A stretch of 64,000 bases of DNA, from NCBI RefSeq assembly GCF_000006565.2, contig NC_031469.1, positions 1,566,083 through 1,630,082 on the forward strand. Direction: 5' to 3'. Position numbers and translations under genes: made by a program. The DNA comes from Toxoplasma gondii ME49. Its lineage: Eukaryota; Apicomplexa; Conoidasida; Eucoccidiorida; Sarcocystidae. This document shows, in pieces, positions 22,059 to 32,691 of the stretch; position 1 is the stretch's first letter; each line of letters starts with the position of its first letter. The notes below the pieces were generated by a model. The model saw only the letters and a program-made list of their open reading frames with translations, was not told the origin of the DNA and made no database searches.

Positions 22059-23825
22059 GCTTCTTGGTACACCCGTGTGTGTTGCTATGTGAATGCATTC
22101 ACATCTCCATAGCAACGCTTGTACATAAATAAATGCATATATATATATATATTATATATAAATCTATATCTATACACAACTATATATATATATATATATA
22201 CATGAATGTTAACACATATTTAGCAGGGAGTTGCTGCTTCTGAACATTCGCGTTTTTGTGTTTTTTCAGACCTGGCGAAATTCGCCCTGCGCGTCCTGTG
22301 GGTTTCGAGAGAAAGCAAGCAATTTGGGAGGAGATGCAAGCTACTCGCCGCGGTCGGAGGCAGTGGTGGAACGTAGGTCAACTTCACCCATGCTGCCGCA
22401 TGAACTTCGTTCTTCGTGTGAATCTGCATGCGCTTGTGTACGGACTCTGCATGCGCTTGTGTACGGACTCTGCATGCGCTAACATCGGTGCGTTGCACGC
22501 TTGCCTGTAGCGATCCTGCATGCGCTGCCGTCGAGGCGGTGCATGCATCTATCTAGCAATCATGCGTGCATGCGCGTGCTAGGTTTTTCGAGTGCACCTG
22601 TGTGCTCTCTTGTTTCCTCATGCTTTGCCATGCGCCCGGAAGGCAGGCGAGAACAGAGGAGAGGGCGGCTGAGGAGGCGCAGAGAGTCGAGATGGAGGAT
22701 CGATGAGAGGGTGGTAGGCATGTCGAAGCGACGATGAGAGCGAGAAGGAAACGGGGGACGTTCCGCGGGGAGCCGTTCGAGCTCTTTTTTCTCTTTGTCT
22801 TAAAATACGCCCTTGTGTGTTGTCGACCGCACGATGAGGCGGGAGGAATCCTCTCTATTTCTTGTCAGCCGCAGCGAGGTGAGGGGAACGAATCAGCGCG
22901 TCTGCAGCTGTCCAGGCAGCCGGCGCCTTTTTTCTTTCATGGCCTGCGGTCTCGGCTCTTCTGTTCCGGTGTACATGTACAGCACGCGAAGAAACTCGGT
23001 CTGATCGACGAAGAGACGGGCGACGTCATTTCGGACATTAACGCGCTCAGGCGTCCTTCTGCTGCAGAGGTTCGGTTTTCTCGTTCGGGACTGTGAATCC
23101 AGTTGTCTTTGATTTTCAGAGTTTTCGGGCATCCCGTTCCGCGTCCTCCCTGTCTCTGTGGTCCGCGTTCACTTCCGCGACTCAACATCCTCTCTTCTCC
23201 CTTCGTTTCTCTTCTTTCTGTTTGGACTTCTCTCCACTTCAGACTGCTTCTTCTTCTTCTCTGTTCTTTCGTGACTCTTTCCCTCGTTTCTGGTGTGCCT
23301 CCGAAGGGATTTCCTCGCACATTTCGTCGCTTCGCTCCTTGCCGGAGACGCCCTTCTTCGTCGTCGCATGCTGCAGAGACGGGGCGAGGACACAGAAATG
23401 GAGACAGAGACAGTTTTCTTCCTTGCGCAGGCGTTCGCTGTCCGACGCTTCTCCTTCGGCTGTCGCCGGGGAGTCCTCGCATGCAGACCGGTTCTGCCGA
23501 CTGCGGCTCGCGCTGGCAACGCATGCACGCCCACTTTCTCTGAGGCTCTTCGGGCCGTCGAGAGCGTGAAGACCGGTCTCGTCCCCGTTTTCTCCTTTTC
23601 GCGCTTGCGTCTACGAGGACTCCACCCGTCGGTTCTTCTCCTTCGTGTGTTTTCTGTTCGCAGTGGGAGGAGAGCGACAGCGAAGAAGAGAAAGCAGACT
23701 CGCCCTCGCCGTACAAAATGGTGGCGGCGCCGAAGAGAGCGCTGGAACCGTTCTTCGTCGATTTGCCGCCTCCGACAGAGAGGTACAGAAAGCAGCGTTA
23801 CGTCTTCAAGCGGTTCAGGCCTTAA
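20723..23825 (+). CDS. MRPL17: Mitochondrial large-subunit ribosomal protein bL17m (6 exons)
   Basis: Exons: 20723-20823, 21071-21177, 21549-21732, 22270-22372, 22983-23069, 23664-23825; about 247 aa. The N-terminus (GVQRRPHRRLPGQPHHQWNM) matches the bL17 opening that follows the RKLGR-type motif. It is followed by the family core LTLPRAHELQQYAEELVHFA, then RKLFHELCPLYANR, FYTRVV and MRDAAPMAYLEFVD, which match the bacterial segments ARAKELRRYAEKLITLA, LFEELAPRYADR, YTRI and GDAAPMAIIEL. About 110 residues follow the bL17 core, ending with PPPTERYRKQRYVFKRFRP; this extension is probably specific to the divergent apicomplexan mitoribosome. The protein should be nucleus-encoded and act in the 50S-like subunit of the mitochondrion rather than the apicoplast, although I cannot exclude the apicoplast from sequence alone. 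The donor of exon 5 (GAG|GTTCGG) is weak but is the only in-phase choice I found. The intron-4 acceptor overlaps a GTGTACATGTAC near-palindrome. Confidence 0.9.
21860..22205. repeat. TA-rich microsatellite in bL17m intron 3
   Basis: Three separate (TA)n runs in about 350 bp inside the 537-bp intron between exons 3 and 4, the longest at about 22013-22053. Confidence 0.8.
22424..22480. repeat. 23-bp tandem duplication in bL17m intron 4
   Basis: Two full and one partial copy of a 23-bp unit that begins CTGCATGCGCTTGTGTAC, each carrying the GCATGC hexamer. The array is intronic. Confidence 0.8.
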
Positions 23826-25894
23826 CGCAGAGACAAGTTCTTTCCCCCGCTCTCCAGGTTCTCCTGTTCTCCTCGCTCTTTTCTTTCCTCTTGCTCTCCC
23901 TACTCTTCTCTGCCAGTTCTCCCCTCTCCCCTTCGTTTCCCCCGTCGGTCTCCGGCCTGCTCGCTGAAGCGTCGTTGCACTGGAACGAAAGGGAAGCGAA
24001 CGATGTCTGCCAGCCTTGCGGCCGAAACGGACGTTCTGAGATATGTCTCAGTTCGAAAGAAACAGGCTGCAGTCGCGATTCCGCGCAGGGGTGAGGAAGG
24101 TGCGTTCTCTCCCTGGCGGTACGACGGCGAGAAACAATTTGTTGTTTCTGCATGCATCTGTGAATGGACTCAGAGCGCATTCGTTAGAGCTTTTTCTCTT
24201 CTGCTGTCTTGAGTCGGTCTCCCGCCTTCTCCCCTGTTGTTTCGAGGTGTCTTTTGTTCCCTTGTCGTCTCTCTCCCTTTTCCTCGTTCTTTCTAGGTCC
24301 CTCTTTTTCTCTTCCTGCCTCCGTTTTTTCTCTCTCTCGCACGGTTCCGTTCTTTTTAGTGTCTCCATTCTTCTCAAGCAGCGACGGCCTTGCGAGTTTG
24401 TGCTTCTTTGCACATGTGGTGAAAGGAAACGCTTTCGTGCCATGCGCAAACGAGGTTCGGAGAATGTCGCATGCTCTTTCACTGAAGAAACCGCGAACGA
24501 CGCAAGGCTGTCGACGAGCCTTGGAAAATGTCTGTGCGTTGACGATGGCGGCAAAAAAAGTTCTGGCAAAACCAATTCTCACCGCATGCAAGCGCCAGGC
24601 GCCGGGTCGAGGAGATCCCATTCGCGTGTCTGCGCGCTGCGACTCTTTTGTGAACTTACGTTTTCCAAGAGTAAAATTAAGGTCATTACTTCATTGTACG
24701 GGAGCGAAGAACCGCTGCGGTGAACCTACGTTTGCGAAGAGTAGAATTAAGGTCATTACTTCATTGTACGGGAGCGAAGAACCGCTGCGGTGAACCTACG
24801 TTTGCCAAGAGTAGAATTAAGGTCATTACTTCATTGTACGGGAGCGAAGAACCGCTGCGGTGAACCTACGTTTGCCAAGAGTAGGGTTAAGGCCATCACT
24901 TCATTGTACGGGAGCGAAGAACCGCTGCGGTGAACCTACGTTTGCCAAGAGTAGAATTAAGGTCATTACTTCATTGTACGGGAGCGAAGAACCGCTGCGG
25001 TGAACCTACGTTTGCCAAGAGTAGAATTAAGGTCATTACTTCATTGTACGGGAGCGAAGAACCGCTGCGGTGAACCTACGTTTGCGAAGAGTAGAATTAA
25101 GGTCATTACTTCATTGTACGGGAGCGAAGAACCGCTGCGGTGAACCTACGTTTGCCAAGAGTAAGATTAAGGTCACCTTACTGCACGGTGTGAGAGAGCA
25201 GCTACGCTGAGAGGTGGACAGTTGCGTGAGAGTGTGAAGATCGACGTCAGCTTCCTGAAGACTGCTCCGGAGAGCGGATCGCCGAGCGTATAGAGTTGAA
25301 CAGGCAATACCTGCATGCATGCTGCACCTCACGATTCCCTCGTTGATGGCTGACGCCTTTCAGGAGACCGTGGCAACAAGAGAGGAGCGGCAAAACCTCA
25401 ACACCGCAAAACTCCAAGTGCACAGGCAGTCGCGCTCGGGAACCGGTTTGGGCTTCGTTTTTCAGTGAACTTGGAAATGAAAGACCTGAAAGTCGTTGTC
25501 GTTTTCGCGAGGAGACAGAGAACGCATCGTTTGAAGAGAACATGTCCACGTTCCCCACAAGCAAGCAGAGGAGCGAGGACACTGGTCATACGCGGTTGAG
25601 AATTCAGTCCGACCCACCACGGTCGGGATGTCACCCAGAGACACACAAAAGAAGGGTGAATGCTTTCGATTCGGCGTTGAGACATGATGCAGCTGCATTT
25701 TCAACAAAAGAGGCGGGAGCACGGAAATTCAACAAATGCTTTCGCTTCGGTGTGCGCGAACCGATTCCTCGTTCCCTCAAGTATACACAGACGCCTGCTC
25801 TACTCTGATGTTCCCCTTTCCTCTCCCTCTTCCAGCGACTTCCACTCTTCGCTTCAGTCCACTTCCGCTCTCGTGACTGTTCCTGCGCCTCCTG
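23826..25894. other. Convergent intergenic region
   Basis: 2.1 kb between the 3' ends of the bL17m (+) and SEC14-like (-) genes. It probably holds both 3' UTRs. The central part is a 70-bp tandem repeat array. No additional coding exon is supported. Confidence 0.55.
24650..25174. repeat. 70-bp tandem repeat array (seven full copies plus one partial)
   Basis: Unit boundaries fall at 24650, 24720, 24790, 24860, 24930, 25000, 25070 and 25140, a strict 70-bp period. Each unit starts near GTGAACCTACGTTTGC and ends GAACCGCTGCG. Most copies differ by only one to five bases; the first copy and the final partial copy are the most diverged, as expected at the edges of an array. Since 70 is not a multiple of 3, the array is not a coding repeat. 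It lies between two convergent genes. Confidence 0.95.
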
Positions 25895-26508
25895 TCACTT
25901 CGCTCTGTCGGCGCCCAAGAGCTCCCGTTCCCAGTTGCCACCGGCCTCTGCGCTGAGGTGTAAATACAGCGGACGGCGGAAAACGCGGTCGAGGGGGGTG
26001 GGGAAGGTCCTGGCTGGCCGAGAGACGCGAGGCAGCTCAACGCGCGCAGCGGAGAGAGGCAAGTGCTCTTCTCGAATCGCTTTCACACTTGCATCGAAAG
26101 CTTCTTGAACGCTTCTCTCCCATGCGTTTTCAAACGGAGACCCTATCCCCTCCAGGGTCTCCTCGAGATCTCCCTGCGCCGTGAAGATGCGTTCGAAGCT
26201 GAACAAAGAATACACATCGCGCGCCTCAAATGCATGCAGACACCACGGAGGCCTGGACGCCGAAACTACACGAAGAACGAAAGCGATAAAATACAGATGA
26301 TTTAACACAGACAGAAAACTGTACACACACAAAGACGTGACGACAAACAATCTAAAATCTGGCTGAAACATTCAAATCTACTTATGCGTGAATGCGCATA
26401 CATATATTTATATATATGTACAGAGGCACAACGTTCATCTTGCATATATATATATATATATATGGAATGTATAGGGTCACGAGATGAATATATACATATA
26501 TGTATATA

Positions 26509-26546
<38 letters not shown>

Positions 26547-29500
26547 CACATAGGGGCACAACATGTACATTCTGTTACATGTGTTTTCGGCTTGACAGTA
26601 CACGCGGGAGACTGCGTTTGAGTTTCGTGTTTGAGTTTCGCGTTTGACTTTTTCCTCCAGGTGTATCTCAAACACAAGCGTGCTGTCCCTGTTTCTTCGC
26701 ATATATGTCTGCGTCTGTTTCTCCGGACTTCCTACCTGCGTTCCGCGTGAGACTTTCCAAGGTCGACTCGGTCCCCGTCCTGCGCCACTGCAGCTGCGGC
26801 ACACTCGAGACTTTCCTCCGAAGGCCCCAAGTTTGCATCTGGGTCGATGACGTCCACACTGTCCAAGTCGAGCTCTTCTGCGTCCTCGTCGGCTTCGTCA
26901 GGCTTCGCCTCCGCAGGCCTCGTCTGCCTGGCACTCTCTACGACGTCCGCCTGGCGCTCACGCTCCGCAATGCGCTTCGCTCTCGCCGCCTCGACGACGA
27001 GGTCATGGAAACAGTTCATGCCTCGCCAGAACTTCGCTTCTTCTTCTCGGCAGGTCTTCTGGATCTCCTCGTCCCCGCGCCGCAGCGTCTCGGTCTCTTC
27101 GTCTTCCTCTCCGCCGCGCGCGAGTCCTGCGTTCTCGCGCTCTCGACTCTCTCCAGCTGTCCGGAAAAACGGAGCGCGGGGGAGGTTCGACCCCCCGGTC
27201 TCCGCGTCCTCCGCCGTGGGCACAAGGCGGACGCGAGCGGCGCCTAGCAGCGCGAAAAGCTGGCGAAAGGCACCGGCTTTCGGACGCGACAACGGCGACT
27301 TCTGCAGGGCCGAAGCCGGCGCGGACGCAGGCAGAAACCCGGGAGCTCGGAGAGGAAAGAGCGAGTCTGGAGGAGGCAGTGGCGGTCCGTAGAGCGCATA
27401 GAGCGGACAGCGGTGCGCGATGAGAGACATGTCGTTAGCGAGACCCGTGGTATGGTAAACCATTGTCCTGGAAAAGAGAGTAGAAAAACGGACTGCAGAC
27501 ATGCAGGCGGCGGAGGGGACAGTGGACGGAGGCACGGAGAAAGGGAAGCCGAGGGAGAAGACGGCGAGAAAACAGGGAAAAGAAGCGCAGAGCAGCAGAA
27601 GACGAGTCGCGGAGGAGACGCCGCACAGATGTTGAGGAAGACACGAGCAAAACTCTACCAAGACGAAGTGCAAGGCCAGACTTCTGTCTGTCTACAAGTT
27701 TCCAAATGAAGGGTGAGAAGCGCGAAAAGGGAAAGGAACGAAGCAGAAAAGGACGGAAGAGAAAATGACTACGAAGACGGGAGAACGCGACAAAAAACGC
27801 AGACACACGACAAGCATCAGACAGCCAAGACGCTGCGCCTTATCGCGCAAGCATCTTGGAGGAAAAACGCCTTTTGAAGAAGTCCGCGGCTCTGGTACGT
27901 TGTCTTTTGGTAATGAAGGCCGTTCTGTCTGCCGTATTCCTTTTCTGCCTTCGTTGGTTCCGCGTTCTCCTTTTTCTTCTCCCTTCCCCTCCGGCCTCTT
28001 GCTTCCCTTCGTTCATGTCTCCGGGTTTACCGTTCACTTTCAATCTCCGTCTCGAGGTCCTCCTCTGAGGAGCAGAAGGAGAAGAAGCAGGAGTGCTCGA
28101 CTCCAGGCCTGTACGCACAGTCGCGCAGCGCAGCGTCTCGCGTCACAGCCCACAGCTGTTTTCTGTAAAGACATTCACGAAGGCGATTCTCCACTGACTG
28201 GATCGAAAAACATCACCTCATTCAAACATCTCGATACATGCCTATTTATGTATATGCATGTCTTCACGCATGCGTCGACTTCTGGATTCAGTTACATATA
28301 TTCGTATTTATGTATATATACATATATATATTTTTTTAAAATGCATTCATATGTTTGCCTCTGCTTATATGGCGCAGACGGAGGTCGTTCTGGACGGCTT
28401 AGATGTTCCACGCAGAGATCCCCTGGAGGCGCTGAACGTCTTTGAACGGAGTCGCTTTCTTCGAGAAGACACAGGTGGCGACGTTTCTCGTTTTTCTTGA
28501 TTTGTCTCGATTTGGCTCGGTGTTTTTGTACACGCTGGGCGCATCTCTGCCCTCGCGAGGAGGACCGAATCGCGTTACGCACGAGCGCCAACTGCAACGT
28601 GACGTTTCCACGCATGCACACCCTCGGATAACGTGAGTGCTGGCGGAAAGCAAAGACAGAAAAGAAACCGGCATGCGGACAAGGCCGAGACGCACCGCAG
28701 GGCTTCCCAGAGGAACTCGCCAGCCTTCGCGCTGTTGTAGAAGATGATTTTCTTGATCAAAAGAGGAGCGAAGGCGCGGACGACGTCTCGGAGACTCGAG
28801 AGCAGGAAATGCGACGCACTGGAGGCAAGCTCGAACTCAGTTAACCCAGAGAAATCCAAAACCAGAGCAGCTGCACAAGAACAGAGCAGGTACGGCGAGA
28901 GAGAGAGAAAGAGACGCACGAGAAACCGTGAAGAATGCGAGTCGAAAAAAGAAGATCAAGGAAGCACAGAGAGGAAGATGAACGCGAAGTTAGAAAGGTA
29001 GGAGAGGAAAAAAGGAAGAGATGGGCCGACGGGGATCGCAAAGAGCCTTGAAAGGCCCAACCCAACAGACGAACGTAGAAAAACAGAAACGTTTAAAGCG
29101 GTCTCGGTGTGTAACCATGCTCACACGACGCATCACAGAAGACCTGAGAATTCAGAGAAGGAAGACGAGTGCGAGAAAGACGTTTCTGGATCTCGAATCT
29201 CGTCCTTCCTCGCTTCAGAACAAAGTCACTACCCAGACGAATCCTGACTGCGAGAGCTACCAGGAACGCAGCGTTTCTCTCTTCTGTTCTTCGTCTCTCG
29301 TCTCCCGCGAACGCTCCGTCTGCTTGAGTGCGATGGATCATTCGCACCCTCCGTTTCACGAAACATGGAAGAGTCAGCAGAGAGCAAAGCCAGCAGGCAG
29401 AGAAAACAGAGAGACACTTTGAAGTGACATTCTTGTTTTCTGTCTCGAGTTCCAGGTTCGCCTCCCACACACGAAGAAGCGATGCAGAACGCGCGTCCAT

Positions 29501-32500
29501 AAACTCTCCTAGAGACACTGCAGCGTTGATCCGAGACATTCCGAAAGAGTCTCTTCACATCACCTCTGACGTTTGTCTTGCTGTTTCTCGAGTTCAGGCG
29601 GCTGCGTCTGAAGGTGGAAACCAAACCGCGGCCGCGCAGAGACTGGGGGAGCCTTCGTAGGTTCTTTCGATCGCAAAGCGAAGCTGCTAAAAGCGCGATT
29701 CATCCCCTTTCGCTCTTGTCAGATGACGCACCTGTGGAGACCCTCACTCTGCGTCGCAGCGAGTACTCGACGAACTTTGTCCAGAGATTCTGGAAGACTT
29801 CCGTGAGGATCACCGCCACTTCGGCAGGAGTGAGGAAGTCCGCCACGATCGACGGCTTCAGAGCCGCGAGCTGAGAACAGCAGAGACAAGGTGCATGCAC
29901 GTCGTTTCCCCCGGCGCGCGGCGGTGCGCGTTGTATGGAGAGCAAGAATCGACAGTGAGATGTGGACCTCCTGACGAACAGAAAGAAGTACTGCCGGCGC
30001 CAGGCGCCCTTGCTTCGCTGCTCGGTTGGCACGAAGAGTTCGAGGCTCCTCCTCACGAGCAGGCTGTCGATCGGACGGACTGCCTCACTCACGCCATTCG
30101 TCACCCTTTCGCAACTTCCCTTCGCTTCGCGCCTGAACAACGAATGCTAGTCTGCGGTGTTGCAAGACGGTTCACTGGAAACGGGAGGGAGAACAAAGTC
30201 GAGAGACTCCAGAGAACTCGTACAGACTTCGCGAGCGACCATCACACTTCAGAATGAATCAACACAGCTCTCGGCGTTTCGTCTCGCTTTGCTAGATGCA
30301 CTTTGAAGGAAGAAATCGTGGAATCTCCTTCTTCTCTTTCTGAAGATCAAATGGAAGAAGAGGCGACTGTGGGTTCTGTTCGTCATTCCGAGCAAATTAT
30401 ATACAGAAAGACGTTAGCTGTTTACGACCAACTCGTTTTTCCTGTCCAAGAGTCACAGCTGGAAGTGATGCTGCTCCGGTTCTCTCGTGTGGTTGACATG
30501 TCGTTTGCTCTCGCTGTTTCTTCGCAGTCGAGCGTCTCCACGACAGACGCGTATCTGTGGCACACTGCCCTTTTCCTTTGCATGCGGCAGCGACGGAACG
30601 CAGGCGCAGCCCTCCGAGCGTCTCTTTCTCCCGCAAACCTCCAAACCTCCAGAGTTTCTCGACACCGTCTGCGACATCTCTGCCCCGCGCCGGTGAGACC
30701 CGGGCCTCACCTGTATGTACACCACAGGCTGCTTCTTGCCTTTGGTGCTGTAGGCCGCCGCGAGAGACAGCGTGCGGCGGATCTCTCGGACGAGGCCCTC
30801 CCGCCTCTCCCATGCTTCGTCTCTGTCGAGAGTTGGAGCTCTTTTTCGACCTTCGCTCTGTTGGAGACGAGCGCTTGGGCGCCGGAGACGACCTTGCCTG
30901 ACGAGGTTCCTCGCAGCAGCTTCCAGGTTTTTCTTCAGCGAGGCGAGAAAGGCCAGGCAGTGACGACTGGCCGTGGCGTTCCGGTCGGAGGCCAGAAACA
31001 GGCGCCCTTTGCGGAGAACGAGGAGGCGGCGAATCTCCTCGAGCACTCTCCACGCCTCTCCACTGCAGAAGCTACTCACCCGAAGCAGTTCGCGAACGTC
31101 TGCATGGTCGTACGCTGCAGCAAAAAAGGGCAAACAAGTCGGATGCGCGCCGAGGAGCTGTCTGGAGGGTGCAGGTCCATCGAACGCAAAAGGCGCAGGC
31201 TCTCGGGAGACTGAACTCATCACAGTCGACAGACACTCCCAGGCATCGTGTCCTGCGCGCGTTCAAGGACAAGGCGAGGCGGTCCACCGAGAAAAAGAGG
31301 AACGAAACGTAAAACGAGTCGCAGGTTCTGCCGGAGATCCAAAGACGAACAGAAGAGGAACAGCTGTGTTTGTGACTGCGTTTCCAAGCGTCGACATAGG
31401 AAGAAAGGTAAAACAACGACGGGTCGTTTTCTTCGGTTTTCGAGAGTAAAAGCTTTTTCCAATGGGCTTGCGAGTCTTCTTCCTCACAAACTGGGCCTTC
31501 CTTAGTCTCCCTTTTCTTTCTACATTTTCCTCGTTGCGTCTGCTTCTTGTCCTTGAGTGCGTTCCGCGATTCTTCGACGTGACGTTTCTTCGTGTACATG
31601 TCCTCTAGCTGCTTCTCCTAGGTGTGTGGTGTTCCTCTCTCGTTTTCTTATCTTGTGCTCCCTCCAGAGTTCGTTTTCTGCCCAAAAAGTTCGTCTTGGT
31701 GCTCCTCGGAATTCCTTCTCTTCTCCCCGGCTCCCCGCGACCTTTCTTTTCTTTGCTGTGTATCCCGCGTTCGTGTCTAGGTTTCTGCCTCCCGTTGGTG
31801 CTCCCTTTCTGCGTCTGTGTGGTGCTCAAGGTGACCCCCTATCCGCTTGTCGCTTTTTTCCCTTGTTCTTCGCTCGTTTTCGATTTCTCCAGAGGCTTTT
31901 TTCTCACGAATGAGGAGGCGTCCGCTGATCGATCCGGGGACTCGGTCGGCGGGGGAGTTTCGGAGAAGGCGGAGGGCAGCGAGTCTCCGAAGTCTGACGC
32001 TCGGATCTTCTTCCATCGAGACAGAGTTGACGAGGAGCTCCCCCTCTTGCATGAACGTGGCGACGAATTTCAATGCATCCTCTCTGGACTTCTGCGGCTT
32101 GCTTCTCTGCAGTTTCTGCCAGTACAATCCCTCGTCCGTGGAAAAGAACCGCTTCCCCCGCCTCTGCGCAAGACGTCGCTGCATGCGCACAGAGGCGCTG
32201 GTGGGGACGACGCCTTCCACTGTGACTTTGTGTCTGACCTGAAACTGTCTCTGCGGCGAAGGCCGCGGCGCGGTTCGGACCGCGTCTTCAGCGGACGCGT
32301 CTTCTTCGTCGAAGCGAGCCATGTCGTACCTCTCTTCTTTGCCGAAGATATCTTCTCTCCATGCTTCTGCTGGCTCCAGTCCTGCGCTGGTCGAGGTCAT
32401 GCGCGGCGACTCGCGTCTGCCTTCCGACTCGCGTTTGCCTTCCGACTCGCGTTTGCCTTCCGCGGGTGACGCGCGCTCCTGGACAGTCACCCATTTGTCG

Positions 32501-32691
32501 ACGCAAACCTTGTCTCGCAAACGCCCCTCCAGGAACTCCACGTCACCCTGTGTGTGCAGACTCGCCTTGACGATGCGTCCGCGGTCGGTCGGCGTCTCTG
32601 CCTCCACGAGCAGGCGGGGGTCTCCGCGAGCAGACGCAGCCGCTGGGGTGTGACGACCCAGCCGCGAAGGCCCCAGACGCTCGCGAGACAT
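25895..32691 (-). CDS. CRAL-TRIO/SEC14-like lipid-transfer-type protein (6 exons)
   Basis: Exons on the minus strand: 31908-32691, 30711-31114, 29732-29870, 28696-28870, 26736-27467, 25895-26252; about 863 aa, all junctions in phase. Spliced residues about 388-520 resemble a CRAL-TRIO lipid pocket: KQPVVYIQLAALKP corresponds to the RPV-x-x-x-x-L strand, ALVLDFSGLTEF to the central D-x-x-G-L strand, and LIKKIIFYNSAKAGEFLWEA to the GK-x-x-x-x-N-AP-x-x-F strand and helix. In the family this domain exchanges phosphoinositides, sterols or tocopherol between membranes. The first exon is hydrophilic with an 18-bp in-frame repeat, and the fifth exon carries a long acidic insertion (ELDLDSVDVIDPDAN). 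Translation is placed at the first ATG of the exon, 32691; the frame stays open upstream without an ATG, so an upstream exon is possible. The family call rests on pattern matching only. Confidence 0.65.
26396..26555. repeat. TA-rich microsatellite in SEC14-like gene intron 5
   Basis: Interrupted (TA)n with TGTATA variants inside the 483-bp intron between the last two exons. Confidence 0.8.
32408..32461 (-). repeat. Three 18-bp in-frame repeats in the SEC14-like gene
   Basis: Three copies of an 18-bp unit encode the hexapeptide EGKRES in tandem (the last copy reads EGRRES) within the first exon. The period is a multiple of three, so the frame is kept. Confidence 0.85.

Noticed and set aside
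24043..24793. Frames running into the 70-bp repeats as a coding repeat protein
   Set aside because: The 70-bp period is not a multiple of three, so each copy changes frame and hits stops; the array is non-coding.
24650..25174. CRISPR array
   Set aside because: The repeats are directly adjacent with no unique spacers, and the genome is eukaryotic.
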